A stretch of DNA of 64,000 bases from Brachionus manjavacas (Eukaryota > Rotifera > Eurotatoria > Ploima > Brachionidae). The DNA is taken from the NCBI GenBank assembly GCA_019054805.1, contig JAHQIY010000021.1, positions 728,501 through 792,500 on the forward strand, written 5' to 3'. Positions 9,257-18,701 of this stretch are shown here, piece by piece (within the stretch, counting starts at the first letter, position 1; each line of letters begins with the position of its first letter). The translations under genes were made by a program, and so were the position numbers. The notes beneath the pieces were generated by a model. That model did no database searches. It was not told where the DNA came from and was given only the letters and a program-made list of their open reading frames with translations.

Positions 9257-10270
9257 GTGTTAAACAAATATTTGTATATTGTGGTTGCTGGGTTTTTAGC
9301 ATTATTTGCGGGTGCGTATTTATTGCTAAACAACAAAACTAGCAACCAATATATAATAAACAATTTTATTGCCAAGCAAGGCTATTCTACCAAAACGCTA
9401 ACTTTATCTGCTACTGCTAATTTAGTAGATATGCTTAATACAGAACTTAGTAAGTTAAATTCTAATTCTGCTATTGCTCCGGTGTTTTTTACTAATTTAC
9501 CTACTAATTTTGCTAGTATAACCAACCCTGCAAATAAGCAAACTTTTATTAACAATATATTGTTGCCGTTAATTGTTAAAGTAGAGCAAAAAACCATTGC
9601 AGATAGACAAACCATGTTAAATTTAGTGGTTAAATTGCTGTATTTTCCGCTTACACAAAACGATATTCAAACCATTAGGCAACTAGCAGACTTTTACGGA
9701 GTTTCTTACTACAATGTAAACCAAGAAGACTACAACAAAATATTAGAAGAACTACTGCTACGTATAGATATAGTGCCAAAATCTTTAGTTTTAGCCTTGG
9801 CTACAGCACAACTAAATACACAATATGCCAAAGAAATTATTAACAACAACGCAGTTTTTAATGCTATTTATTTTAATAATAATTTTGCTAATGTACCTGC
9901 TAACACTTATGCGGGCTCTAAAAATAAAATTAAAAACTTTAACACATTATTAAATGCTGTGCAAGATTTATACATAACTTTAAACACTAGCCCTAAATAT
10001 TTACCCTTTAGGGAACAACGCTTAAAATTAAGGCTTAATTCTAATAATGTTTCTGCAGTGTTAGATACGTACACAGAAATTATTTTAAACAACGAAAACA
10101 GTACTTACACCGAAAACACCTATAATTTAACCGCTAGTAAATTGTTGGGTAGTTTAACTAATAATATAGATTTTGATTTAAAAAGTATAATTAATAACAA
10201 CAAACTTACAACTTACGATACTAAAATAGAATTTAATCAACCACGCCAAATTTTTATAAGGATAAAATAA
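9257..10270 (+). CDS. Bax-like glucosaminidase-fold protein, probably catalytically inactive
   Basis: A 337-residue protein with one N-terminal membrane segment (residues 5-25), so it is anchored or exported. The pattern matches the Bax family of GH73-like glucosaminidases as I remember it: 'KQTFINNILLPLIVKVEQKTI' followed by a basic segment, 'PLTQNDIQTIRQLADFYGV', 'RIDIVPKSLVLALATAQ', and 'FNTLLNAVQDLYITLNTSP'. In active members the helix after V-P-x-S-L ends with a catalytic Glu followed by Ser-Gly-Trp-Gly. Here that place is Gln185 followed by Leu-Asn-Thr, so the catalytic residue appears lost. It starts with GTG behind a weak AGG site and lies two bases upstream of tsaB. Function may be structural cell wall binding, or it may be a decaying gene; the frame is intact. 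Confidence 0.6.
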   Translation: MLNKYLYIVVAGFLALFAGAYLLLNNKTSNQYIINNFIAKQGYSTKTLTLSATANLVDMLNTELSKLNSNSAIAPVFFTNLPTNFASITNPANKQTFINNILLPLIVKVEQKTIADRQTMLNLVVKLLYFPLTQNDIQTIRQLADFYGVSYYNVNQEDYNKILEELLLRIDIVPKSLVLALATAQLNTQYAKEIINNNAVFNAIYFNNNFANVPANTYAGSKNKIKNFNTLLNAVQDLYITLNTSPKYLPFREQRLKLRLNSNNVSAVLDTYTEIILNNENSTYTENTYNLTASKLLGSLTNNIDFDLKSIINNNKLTTYDTKIEFNQPRQIFIRIK

Positions 10271-10272
10271 TA

Positions 10273-10941
10273 TTGTATACTTTGTTTATTAACACTATTA
10301 ACAATGCTAGCTTAGCGGTATTTAATAACAATAATTTACTATTAAGTGTGCCGTTTAACAACACAGGTAAAACTGGCGATGTAGCTTTGTTGTATTTGCA
10401 AGATTTACAAAATCAATTGCTAAATTATAACCTAACCATAAACAATATTAACAACATAGCTGTTTGTGTTGGCCCAAGCTATTTTACAGCATCTAGAATA
10501 GGCGTAGTAATAGCTAATACAATTGCTAGTTATTTGCAAATTAATAGCATTATAGCCATTAATAGCGTTGGTTTACTGCATTATTATGCTAAAAATTTAG
10601 TAACCAATTACGCCCAATATACTTATACAATTATAGCTATAAATATAGGCAAAACTGGTGCAATAATTGCCGTATTTAGTAACAATGCAACTATTATACA
10701 ACCAACCTATTTGCAAGAAAACCAAATAGCAACCACATTGCACAGCATTTTACAAAACAAGTGTTTAGTTTTAGGTTGCAAAACAGACTTATTTACTAAG
10801 TATAGTAATTGTGATATAATAAGCCATAATGCTTTTACCAATTATAGTTTGTTGGCAAACTATATAAGCAGTAACAATAATTTGTTGCAAAATGTTCCTG
10901 TGGTGCCAAGCTATATAAAAGAAGCAGATATTAACAATTAG
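10273..10941 (+). CDS. tsaB: TsaB-like tRNA threonylcarbamoyladenosine complex subunit
   Basis: Partner of TsaD in making t6A37 in ANN-decoding tRNAs. It belongs to the ASKHA fold. The short opening 'MYTLFINTINNASLAVF' and 'VGPSYFTASRIGVVIANTIA' correspond to the family's first strand and its G-P-G-S-F-T-G-x-R-x-G motif, here loosened (GPSYFTASRIG). The 222-residue length is normal. The likely start is TTG at 10273, immediately after the Bax-like stop, and no better start is near. In related genomes tsaB is followed by rimI; here miaB follows directly. The sequence is Asn-rich and diverged, but the position in a conserved gene order supports the call. Confidence 0.85.
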   Translation: MYTLFINTINNASLAVFNNNNLLLSVPFNNTGKTGDVALLYLQDLQNQLLNYNLTINNINNIAVCVGPSYFTASRIGVVIANTIASYLQINSIIAINSVGLLHYYAKNLVTNYAQYTYTIIAINIGKTGAIIAVFSNNATIIQPTYLQENQIATTLHSILQNKCLVLGCKTDLFTKYSNCDIISHNAFTNYSLLANYISSNNNLLQNVPVVPSYIKEADINN

Positions 10942-10962
10942 CAATTTGTAAAGAATATAACA

Positions 10963-12309
10963 ATGTTACAGCAAAAAAAATACCATATTAAAACATGGGG
11001 ATGCCAAATGAATGTGTATGACTCGCAACGTATTGCAGAGGTTTTACAATCTTTAGGTTATACCCACACTAACGAAGTAAGCGAAAGCGATTTAGTGGTT
11101 TTAAATACTTGCCATATACGCGAAAAAGCTACAGAAAAAGTTTATTCGGATATAGGTAGGTTAAAAATATTAAAAGATAGACGTAATTTAATTGGTAAAA
11201 ACTTAATTATTGCTGTTTCTGGTTGTGTTGCACAGGCAGAAGGCGATGAAATTATGAAGCGGGCTCCGGTGGTAGATTTAGTTTTTGGCCCGCAATCTTG
11301 GCATAAGTTAAAAGATATGTTGTTGGCGGTAGAGCAAAAAAAACGAGTTAGTGAAACCGATTTTTTAGCCGAAGAAAAGTTTGATTATCTACCAGGCGTG
11401 TTTGATAACAACCGAGTGGTAAATAGCAGTGCTTTTGTGGCTATTCAAGAAGGTTGCGATAAGTTTTGTACTTATTGTGTAGTGCCTTATACCAGAGGGG
11501 CAGAATATTCTAGGCCAGTATTACAAGTGCTACAAGAAGTAAAGCAATTGGTTAAAGCAGGTGCAAAAGAAATAACTTTATTAGGGCAAAATGTTAATGC
11601 TTACCACGGTATGTATACCAACAATACCGAATTTACTTTAGGTAAATTAATAAGAGAGCTAGCTAATTTAGATGGTTTAGAACGTATTAGATACACTACA
11701 TCTTACCCTGCAGAAGTAGACGAAGACTTAATTTCTGCCCACCGAGATGTGCCAAAATTAATGCCGTTTTTACATTTACCGTTGCAGTCTGGTTCTAATA
11801 AAATTTTAAAACTAATGAACCGCCGACACACCGTACAACAGTACGAAGACCTAATTAAGCGTTTGTTAGATGCTAACCCTAATTTAGCTTTTTCTTCGGA
11901 CTTTATTGTTGGTTTTCCTACAGAAACCGAAGAAGACTTTGAAGATACTTTAAAAATAGTAGAAAAAGTTGGGTTTATTCAGTCTTATTCGTTTGCTTAT
12001 AGCATTAGGCCTGGTACTCCAGCGGCCACTATGCCTCAGGTAGATGAAGACGTTAAAATACAACGCTTACACATTTTGCAAAACCTACTAGCCAAACAAC
12101 AACGTGCTTTTAACGAGCAATCTGTTGGTAAAACCTTTAAAGTATTGCTAGATAGAGTAGGCAATAAGCCCAATCAATTAGTTGGCAAAAGCGATTACAT
12201 GCAAGCAATTATTGTTAACAACAATATGGCAAAATTAGGCGATATTGTAAATGTTAAAATTAACGAAGGCCACAAAAATAGCCTACAAGGAGAGCTAATT
12301 ATTGGATAA
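10963..12309 (+). CDS. miaB: MiaB, tRNA 2-methylthio-N6-(dimethylallyl)adenosine synthase
   Basis: Radical SAM methylthiotransferase that modifies i6A37 in tRNA. Order of domains: N-terminal UPF0004 domain with cysteines C14 (GCQMN), C50 (NTCHIRE) and C88 (SGCVAQ) for the auxiliary 4Fe-4S cluster; the radical SAM core with C165, C169, C172 (CDKFCTYC); and a C-terminal TRAM domain. 448 residues is typical. The neighbour phoH starts eight bases inside its end. SAM for the reaction would come from metK further along the block. Confidence 0.98.
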   Translation: MLQQKKYHIKTWGCQMNVYDSQRIAEVLQSLGYTHTNEVSESDLVVLNTCHIREKATEKVYSDIGRLKILKDRRNLIGKNLIIAVSGCVAQAEGDEIMKRAPVVDLVFGPQSWHKLKDMLLAVEQKKRVSETDFLAEEKFDYLPGVFDNNRVVNSSAFVAIQEGCDKFCTYCVVPYTRGAEYSRPVLQVLQEVKQLVKAGAKEITLLGQNVNAYHGMYTNNTEFTLGKLIRELANLDGLERIRYTTSYPAEVDEDLISAHRDVPKLMPFLHLPLQSGSNKILKLMNRRHTVQQYEDLIKRLLDANPNLAFSSDFIVGFPTETEEDFEDTLKIVEKVGFIQSYSFAYSIRPGTPAATMPQVDEDVKIQRLHILQNLLAKQQRAFNEQSVGKTFKVLLDRVGNKPNQLVGKSDYMQAIIVNNNMAKLGDIVNVKINEGHKNSLQGELIIG

Positions 12310-13273
12310 CTCTTCTGTAAATTTTAAATATACAGTTAACGTTAATTATAGTAATAACTTGTTGTCTTTGTTTTTGTTGCAAAATTTACAGCAAAATTTA
12401 AATTTGTTAGAACAACACTTTAAAGTAGTTATTTACAACAAAGGTAACAACTACAAAATACAAGGTAATGCTAAAAAATCTATTGCAGAAGTGCAAAAAG
12501 TGTTAAACACTTTAAATAGTTATTTAAATAATAATAATTATACTACTGCTAATTTATTAAATAACTTTTTAAATACGCCCTTTGCTAACCAAAGTGTTAA
12601 TGCCAACAATACCGCCAGTAATACCATAAAAACTAAACGCAAAACCATTGTATTAAAAAATGCTAAGCAAATTAAATATTGCAACGCTATAGATACCAAA
12701 GATGTTGTATTTGCCACAGGCCCTGCCGGTGGTGGCAAAACATACTTAGCGGTAGCCAAGGCGGTAGAGTTTTGGTTGCAAGGTAAAATAGAAAAAATTA
12801 TAGTTTCTAGACCCATAGTAGAAGCAGGCGAATCGCTAGGCTTTTTACCCGGAGATATGCACGAAAAAGTAGACCCATATTTAACCCCAATTAAAGATGC
12901 TTTGCGTGATATGTTGCCACCAGAAATTATTGCAGAAATGCAACGCAATAATACCTTTGAAGTTGCCCCCATTGCTTTTATGCGGGGCAGAACCTTTGCC
13001 AATAGCTTTGTAATTTTAGACGAAGCCCAAAATGCTAGCATTATTCAGTTAAAAATGTTGTTAACCAGACTAGGTGAAAATAGCAAGTTGGTAATTAACG
13101 GAGATTTATCGCAAGTGGATTTAACCGCTAAAAACCCAAGTGGTTTAAGCGTGTGTATTGATATTGTAAAGCACATTAACCAAATTGCCTTAATAGAGTT
13201 TACGGCACAAGATATTGTGCGTTCTGCTTTAGTACAAAGCATAGTTAATGCTTTTAGTAAACACGGTGTTTAG
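12302..13273 (+). CDS. PhoH-like ATPase (YbeZ)
   Basis: RNA-associated P-loop ATPase of the PhoH family, the genomic partner of YbeY. Walker A is GPAGGGKT at residues 140-147, and Walker B 'SFVILDEAQNAS' follows. 323 residues. The start is a TTG overlapping the last eight bases of miaB; an AAGGAG about seven bases upstream supports it and no ATG is close. The N-terminal 100 residues are Asn-rich and poorly conserved. The arrangement phoH-ybeY-corC-lnt is one of the best-conserved in proteobacteria. Confidence 0.94.
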   Translation: MDNSSVNFKYTVNVNYSNNLLSLFLLQNLQQNLNLLEQHFKVVIYNKGNNYKIQGNAKKSIAEVQKVLNTLNSYLNNNNYTTANLLNNFLNTPFANQSVNANNTASNTIKTKRKTIVLKNAKQIKYCNAIDTKDVVFATGPAGGGKTYLAVAKAVEFWLQGKIEKIIVSRPIVEAGESLGFLPGDMHEKVDPYLTPIKDALRDMLPPEIIAEMQRNNTFEVAPIAFMRGRTFANSFVILDEAQNASIIQLKMLLTRLGENSKLVINGDLSQVDLTAKNPSGLSVCIDIVKHINQIALIEFTAQDIVRSALVQSIVNAFSKHGV

Positions 13274-13276
13274 CAA

Positions 13277-13810
13277 ATGGTTGCATGTAATTTAACTATT
13301 AAAGGCGTACAAACTAATTATACCGTCAAAGAACTTAATGGTATAAAACAATATTTGCAAAACATTAACCACACTGTTTTTAACCATATTAATAACCATG
13401 TTAAGTTTATTAACAATAAGCATAACTATTTTGTTTTTTTGCTTTTAACTAACAATACAAATATGGTAAAATACAATTACCAATTACAAGGAATAAAAAA
13501 AGCTACTAACGTGTTATCTTTACAACTATATAACCAACAAAGTTTACGTAGTAAGCAGTTGCCTGCTAATGTATATTTGGGCGATATATATATTTGTTTA
13601 AATACCACTATGGCAGAAAGCAAACAATATAATGTTAGCTTTAATAACCATTTAGCTAGGCTTTATATTCATGGTTTACTGCACTTAATGGGCTTTGTGC
13701 ATAATACAAACGCCAGTGCAAAAAAAATGTATGCAACAGAAAACACACTGTTGCAAACCTGTGTTAATAACAACCTAACCGGCTTGGTTGGTAATTATTG
13801 GCAAAATTAA
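13277..13810 (+). CDS. ybeY: YbeY, endoribonuclease for rRNA maturation
   Basis: Single-strand endoribonuclease involved in 16S rRNA 3' end processing and ribosome quality control. The metal site is H132-x3-H136-x5-H142 (HGLLHLMGFVH). In most family members the residue before the last His is Asp (G-Y-D-H); here it is Val, which is unusual, although the three histidines are intact. 177 residues, a little longer than usual owing to Asn-rich stretches. Starts three bases after phoH and is followed by the CBS-domain gene. Confidence 0.93.
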   Translation: MVACNLTIKGVQTNYTVKELNGIKQYLQNINHTVFNHINNHVKFINNKHNYFVFLLLTNNTNMVKYNYQLQGIKKATNVLSLQLYNQQSLRSKQLPANVYLGDIYICLNTTMAESKQYNVSFNNHLARLYIHGLLHLMGFVHNTNASAKKMYATENTLLQTCVNNNLTGLVGNYWQN

Positions 13811-13833
13811 TTTATTAATAATTTAGGATGTAA

Positions 13834-14727
13834 ATGTCTAATTCGGATTATCCCAGTAGTATAACTAACAATAATAATACTAAAAGCAAAAATAAAAGTT
13901 TTTCGGGGTGGGGCTTTTTAAAAAAGTTTATTAAATCTAACAGTAACAATGCTAACGGCTCTAATGTTAATTACTTAAACGCCAGTAGCAACGCCACCGA
14001 AAATGCCGATACATCCGAGCAATATTTATTTAACAATATTTTAGCGTTACGCCACAAAAAAGCACGAGACATAATGACAGCAAGGGCAAATATTTTAGCC
14101 TTTGCTAATTCTACCCCTGTAAACGATATTGTTGTACAAAGCCAAGTTAAGGGGTATTCTAGATTACCAATTTACAGTGGCAATTTAGATAACATTGTAG
14201 GCTTTATACATATTAAAGATTTAATTTTTAGCAATAAAGAAAATACCGTATTTAATATTAATAAAATTTTACGTAAAGTTATTTTTATTTCGCCTTATAT
14301 GCGGGTTTTAGATTTACTATACGAAATGCGTATGCAAAAATGCCAATTAGCAATTGTTGTAGACGAGTTTGGCGGGGTTGATGGTTTGGTTTCGTTAGAA
14401 GACGTTATGGAAGAAATTGTAGGTGATATTACAGATGAGCACGATGCTAAGCCAGAAATTTTAATTCGTAAAGTTTCTGAAACTACTTTAGAGGTAGAGT
14501 CTACCGCATTAATAGAAGAAATAGAAAAATATATTGGTGTTTTTGCACTAGAAGAAGAAAAAGAAGAGTTTGATACCATTGGTGGCTTAATAGTTTCTTT
14601 AACTGGTTATATACCTTCGGTTAATCAAGTTATTAACCACAGCAGTGGGCTAGAGTTTAAAGTATTAAACGCAGATGCAATTAAATTAAAAAAAGTGTTA
14701 ATTAATTATGAAAAACTTAATAAATAA
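13834..14727 (+). CDS. CorC/TlyC-family CBS-domain protein
   Basis: Cytosolic CBS-pair protein with a C-terminal CorC_HlyC domain, the YbeX/CorC type located between ybeY and lnt. The first 65 residues are Asn/Ser-rich and unlikely to be structured. 'ALRHKKARDIMTARANI' starts the CBS pair, which includes 'YSRLPIYSGNLDNIVGFIHIKDL' and 'QLAIVVDEFGGVDGLVSLEDVMEEIVGDI'. Both are diagnostic. The C-terminal domain follows from about residue 210. The role in E. coli is linked to magnesium/cobalt efflux or ribosome biology; the name hemolysin seen in databases is historical. Overlaps lnt by 20 bases. Confidence 0.93.
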   Translation: MSNSDYPSSITNNNNTKSKNKSFSGWGFLKKFIKSNSNNANGSNVNYLNASSNATENADTSEQYLFNNILALRHKKARDIMTARANILAFANSTPVNDIVVQSQVKGYSRLPIYSGNLDNIVGFIHIKDLIFSNKENTVFNINKILRKVIFISPYMRVLDLLYEMRMQKCQLAIVVDEFGGVDGLVSLEDVMEEIVGDITDEHDAKPEILIRKVSETTLEVESTALIEEIEKYIGVFALEEEKEEFDTIGGLIVSLTGYIPSVNQVINHSSGLEFKVLNADAIKLKKVLINYEKLNK

Positions 14728-16129
14728 AATTTTACTAATTTTACAAAACAACAAAATAGCAACCAGTTTTGGCTTAGGGGCTTTATATGTATTGGCTTTT
14801 GCTCCGTTTTATTGGTTTGTGTTAGGCTTTGCTTGTATGTTTGGCTTAATTATTTTGGTTAAAAACGCTAATAGTGTTAAACAAGCAATAATAATATTAT
14901 TTGCTTTTAATTTAGCCGTGGGTTTGTTTAATTTTTATTGGATATTTTTTTCTGTTAACCATATAATGCAAAACGCTGTACTTTCTTTGTTGTTATGGTT
15001 GGGCTTTATATTGCTATATTTTGTGTTTTTTGTTCCTTTATTATTGGTTAAAACTAATAAACCTTATAACTTATTGTTTGTTTTTAAAGTGTTTGGGGCT
15101 CTTTTAATTATTGAATACCTAAAACTACACTGGATGAACGGCTTTGCTTGGTTAATAATGCCGGCAATGTATAATAATTTGCTAATTAGCCAACTAAACT
15201 ATATGTTTGGGGTGTTTGGCTTTACCGTTTTAAATATTGCTATATTGTCTGCTTTATTTGTGTTTAAAATAAAAAATATGCAAATATTTAATAAAATATT
15301 GTTGTTTAGCCCGCCTGTTTTAATGTTGTTAATATTATTATTATTTAGCGTTTTGCGTTTTAATAATATTGGTTTTGTAACAACTAAAAATCAACAACAT
15401 AATATTAGGGTAGTTAATACTAATATTCCACAACAGCAAAAGTTTTCTGCTAGTTTAATAGAGCAACAATTTTATAGCATTACCAATAAAGCCTTTAGCA
15501 ACATTAACGCTAATAATCTACCAGAATATATTATTTTTCCGGAGGTAGTGTTTGGCTTTATGCTAGAAGACAACCCTAGTTTATTTAATTATTTTTTGCA
15601 AAAAATTCCGCAACAATCTACTGTTATATTAGGGGTGTTGCGTAAACAAAACCAACAATATTATAATTCTATTTATATAATTAACGGCAAAACTAAAAAA
15701 ATAGATTACATTTACGATAAACAAAACCTAGTACCATTTGGCGAGTACATACCCTTTAACCAATATTTACCGTTTTTAAATAACTTAGGTTTTGCTAGCT
15801 TAAGCAAGGGTAATTTTAGCAATATTACTACGGTTAACAAGGTTAAATTAGGTTTAAGTATTTGTTTTGAAGCAATATTTAGCAACAAAAATTTTACCAC
15901 TAAAAATATAGATATGCTAATAAACATTAGCAACGAAGCTTGGTTTAATTTTTCTAAAGAATTACCGCAATATAACAAACTATTACAAATGCGTGCTATA
16001 GAAGGCAATATACCCGTTATAAAAGCCACTAATTTAGGCGAATTTGTGGTTTTTAACGCCAATGGTAAGCCCATAATAATTAAGCAAATAGATAACCTAG
16101 ATTACCACGATTTTACCATTAAGTATTAA
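14708..16129 (+). CDS. lnt: Lnt, apolipoprotein N-acyltransferase
   Basis: Inner-membrane enzyme that adds the third acyl chain to lipoproteins, such as the Pal encoded later. Several membrane helices fill the first 215 residues, followed by a nitrilase-like periplasmic domain. The catalytic triad is visible: E279 (FPEVVFG), K338 (DKQNLVPFGEY) and C386 (SICFEAIF), at nearly the E. coli positions. 473 residues, slightly shorter than usual. The start lies inside the corC-like gene by 20 bases, suggesting coupling. Its presence indicates a true outer membrane with triacylated lipoproteins. Confidence 0.97.
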   Translation: MKNLINKILLILQNNKIATSFGLGALYVLAFAPFYWFVLGFACMFGLIILVKNANSVKQAIIILFAFNLAVGLFNFYWIFFSVNHIMQNAVLSLLLWLGFILLYFVFFVPLLLVKTNKPYNLLFVFKVFGALLIIEYLKLHWMNGFAWLIMPAMYNNLLISQLNYMFGVFGFTVLNIAILSALFVFKIKNMQIFNKILLFSPPVLMLLILLLFSVLRFNNIGFVTTKNQQHNIRVVNTNIPQQQKFSASLIEQQFYSITNKAFSNINANNLPEYIIFPEVVFGFMLEDNPSLFNYFLQKIPQQSTVILGVLRKQNQQYYNSIYIINGKTKKIDYIYDKQNLVPFGEYIPFNQYLPFLNNLGFASLSKGNFSNITTVNKVKLGLSICFEAIFSNKNFTTKNIDMLINISNEAWFNFSKELPQYNKLLQMRAIEGNIPVIKATNLGEFVVFNANGKPIIIKQIDNLDYHDFTIKY

Positions 16130-16210
16130 ATTTATAGACTTTTTAAAATTTTATGCTATTATATTAGATAACTATAAGTTGATTATAAAAAATAAAAAAA
16201 GTGGTTTAAA

Positions 16211-16678
16211 ATGGTTAATAGTAATGTACCTGCAGGGGAAAACCCTGTAGAAAATGACGCTACCGTAAAAGTAGCCCCAAAAGTATCTAATAAGTCTGTG
16301 CAAGAAGTAGACATATACGCTGGTAAACAGCTACGCATACTAAGAAAAAAAAGCGGTGTAAGCCAAAAAAGCTTAGCAGAATTAACTGGAACAACTTTTC
16401 AGCAAATACAAAAATACGAAAAAGGTATTAACCGTATGAGCCTAAGTAGAATCTATTTATTTTGTAAAGTTTTTGGTTGCCAACCTGCATATTTCTTTTT
16501 TGATAATGTTTGCAAAAACAACAACTCTAAGTCTACATCAAGTATTACAAATTATATGTTATCAGACAATCTTAATAACGATGACGATTTAATGGATATT
16601 GTAAATTTATGTAAAAAAATTACACAGCCAGATAGAGTAAAGCTTGCAAAGCAATTGCTAAAGTCTCTTGCAAAATAA
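16211..16678 (+). CDS. XRE-family helix-turn-helix regulator
   Basis: 155-residue DNA-binding protein. The HTH domain spans about residues 38-93 ('GKQLRILRKKSGVSQKSLAELTG' then 'FQQIQKYEKGINRMS'), with the usual recognition helix. The C-terminal half carries 'QPAYFFFDNV' and a short helical end, a form common in alphaproteobacteria, where a gene like this sits between lnt and metK. Targets are unknown. It follows lnt by 81 AT-rich bases, so it may have its own promoter. Confidence 0.9.
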   Translation: MVNSNVPAGENPVENDATVKVAPKVSNKSVQEVDIYAGKQLRILRKKSGVSQKSLAELTGTTFQQIQKYEKGINRMSLSRIYLFCKVFGCQPAYFFFDNVCKNNNSKSTSSITNYMLSDNLNNDDDLMDIVNLCKKITQPDRVKLAKQLLKSLAK

Positions 16679-16723
16679 TCAATAATCGTATATAATTATT
16701 TAATTTTTGTTATATTATTTTTG

Positions 16724-16758
16724 TTGCCCCTTGTTTTAAGTTTTTTCTTTAGGGGCAA
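16724..16758 (+). promoter_or_regulatory. hairpin in the metK leader
   Basis: An 8-bp perfect stem, TTGCCCCT at 16724-16731 with AGGGGCAA at 16751-16758, encloses a 19-base T-rich loop. It is the only GC-rich element in the gap between the regulator and metK. No run of T follows, so it is not a standard terminator. It ends 14 bases before the GGGAG ribosome site of metK. It might be an mRNA control element or a weak rho-dependent stop structure; no known SAM riboswitch class could be recognised in it. Confidence 0.5.
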
Positions 16759-16785
16759 ATTATTAATTACGTGGGAGTTATTACC

Positions 16786-17949
16786 GTGAAAAAATCTTAT
16801 CTTTTTACCAGCGAATCCGTTTCCGAAGGCCATCCAGATAAAGTAGCAGACTATATTTCTGATAGTGTGCTAGATTACTTTTTAAAGCACGATAACGTTG
16901 CCAGAGTAGCCATAGAAACACTAGTTACCACCAATAAAATTGTATTGGCAGGCGAAGTTAAAACCAACTTTAATTGGTTGGTTAACCAAGTAAATCAAGT
17001 GGCGCTTAATGCCGTTAAAGATATTGGTTACAACCAAAGTGGATTTGATTATAATGTTATTAGTGTAGAAAATTATATTCATGCACAATCTGCAGATATT
17101 GCCGTAGGCGTAGATGAAGCAGAAAATAAAGAAGAAGGTGCAGGCGACCAAGGTATTATGTTTGGCTATGCTTGTAACGAAACCCCAGATTATATGCCTA
17201 TGGCCTTGTATTATTCGCACAAAATATTGCAAGAGCTAGCTAATATGCGTAAAGCTAACCCTAGTTTAGGTTTATTGCCAGATGCAAAATCGCAAGTTAC
17301 TATAGAATATGTAGACGGCAAAGCTAGTAAAATTCATACGGTTGTGGTTTCGCATCAACATACGCAAAGTTTATCTTTAAATGATGTTAAAAACATTATT
17401 TTACCAGTGCTACAAAAAGTATTGCCTAGTAATTTATACAATCCGCAAACCTGTATTCATCATATTAACCCTACAGGTAGATTTGTAATTGGCGGGCCAG
17501 ATGGCGATACCGGCTTAACTGGCAGAAAAATAATTGTAGATACTTACGGAGGTTACGCCCCACACGGCGGTGGTGCTTTTTCTGGTAAAGATCCTACAAA
17601 AGTAGATAGATCGGCCGCTTATGCTGCTAGATATTTAGCTAAAAACATTGTAGCAGCAGGCTTAGCTACCGAATGTACTATTCAATTATCTTACGCTATT
17701 GGCGTTGCCAAGCCGTTGTCGGTTTTTGTAAACACACACAATACAGGCACAGTTGCAAGCACTAAAATAGAAGACTTTATTAATAATAATGTAGATTTAT
17801 CGCCTAAGGGTATTCGTACCATGTTAAGCTTAAACAACCCTATTTACAGCAAAACATCGGCCTACGGACACTTTGGCAGACAACATACTAACAACTTTTT
17901 TACTTGGGAAGCCCTAAATTTAGTAGAAAAACTAAAAGAGCTTAGTTAA
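16786..17949 (+). CDS. metK: MetK, S-adenosylmethionine synthetase
   Basis: Makes SAM from methionine and ATP. Motifs '[16 protein letters not shown]' near the N terminus, '[12 protein letters not shown]' and '[19 protein letters not shown]' are all intact. I chose the GTG at 16786, giving '[11 protein letters not shown]' and 387 residues, because GGGAG (16773-16777) sits eight bases upstream; the longer frame from the GTG at 16771 would place the ribosome site inside the gene. Many obligate intracellular relatives import SAM instead and have broken metK, so an intact gene is informative. It serves TrmB and MiaB encoded nearby. Confidence 0.97.
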   Translation: MKKSYLFTSESVSEGHPDKVADYISDSVLDYFLKHDNVARVAIETLVTTNKIVLAGEVKTNFNWLVNQVNQVALNAVKDIGYNQSGFDYNVISVENYIHAQSADIAVGVDEAENKEEGAGDQGIMFGYACNETPDYMPMALYYSHKILQELANMRKANPSLGLLPDAKSQVTIEYVDGKASKIHTVVVSHQHTQSLSLNDVKNIILPVLQKVLPSNLYNPQTCIHHINPTGRFVIGGPDGDTGLTGRKIIVDTYGGYAPHGGGAFSGKDPTKVDRSAAYAARYLAKNIVAAGLATECTIQLSYAIGVAKPLSVFVNTHNTGTVASTKIEDFINNNVDLSPKGIRTMLSLNNPIYSKTSAYGHFGRQHTNNFFTWEALNLVEKLKELS

Positions 17950-17954
17950 TTATA

Positions 17955-18662
17955 ATGGCAGAAAATACAGGTGGTTTTATAAATTTTTATGGGCGTAGGG
18001 TTTCGCATTTAACCGATTCTCATAAACAAATTTTAGCCACCGTATTTCCGCAATATAACTTACAACAACACTCAGATATTAACGCTTATTTGCAACTTTT
18101 ACAAACTAAATACAGTAATATAAACTTAGAAATTGGTTTTGGCGGTGGTGATTTTTTATTACACAGTGCCATTAACCGCAGTAACGAATTTTTTATAGGT
18201 GCAGAAGTATTTGTAAACGGCGTAGTTAACTTGTTAAAAAATATTAACAACCACAATAAACCTTTACAAAATATAAGCATTTATAATAACAATGTATATT
18301 TATTACTTAGTAGCTTGCCTAAAAACTTTTTTAGTAATATTTATATTTTGTTTCCAGATCCTTGGCCCAAAGCTAAGCATAAAAAACGCAGATTAATTAA
18401 TAAAAGCAATTTAAAAATTTTTTATAATATTTTAAAACCCAACGGCACTTTGCGTTTTGTTTCTGATAGTGCAGACTATGTAAACTGGTGCTTACAACAT
18501 TTTTTACCACAAAGCAAATTGTGGCAATGGCAAGTAAATAGCCCACTAAATTTTAATACCGCCCCTGTGGATCATGTTGTTACTAAGTATCATAGTAAAG
18601 CAATAAAGCAAAAACACAGCGTTACTTATTTACAATTTGTTAAAAAAGAATTGACTAAATAA
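17955..18662 (+). CDS. trmB: TrmB, tRNA (guanine-N7)-methyltransferase
   Basis: SAM-dependent methyltransferase forming m7G46 in tRNA. The SAM-binding motif is 'LEIGFGGGDFLLH' at about residues 57-69, and the family signature 'FPDPWPKAKHKKRRLI' lies in the middle. 235 residues, normal. It begins five bases after metK. A strong hairpin terminator follows, so the metK-trmB unit ends here. Confidence 0.97.
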   Translation: MAENTGGFINFYGRRVSHLTDSHKQILATVFPQYNLQQHSDINAYLQLLQTKYSNINLEIGFGGGDFLLHSAINRSNEFFIGAEVFVNGVVNLLKNINNHNKPLQNISIYNNNVYLLLSSLPKNFFSNIYILFPDPWPKAKHKKRRLINKSNLKIFYNILKPNGTLRFVSDSADYVNWCLQHFLPQSKLWQWQVNSPLNFNTAPVDHVVTKYHSKAIKQKHSVTYLQFVKKELTK

Positions 18663-18701
18663 CTATAAGTTGTTATAATAAGTTAATAAATTTAAAAATA
18701 C

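Noticed and set aside
16679-16785. SAM riboswitch before metK
   Set aside because: A hairpin is present, but I could not match loop, pseudoknot or conserved core bases to any SAM class, so only an unnamed structure is reported.
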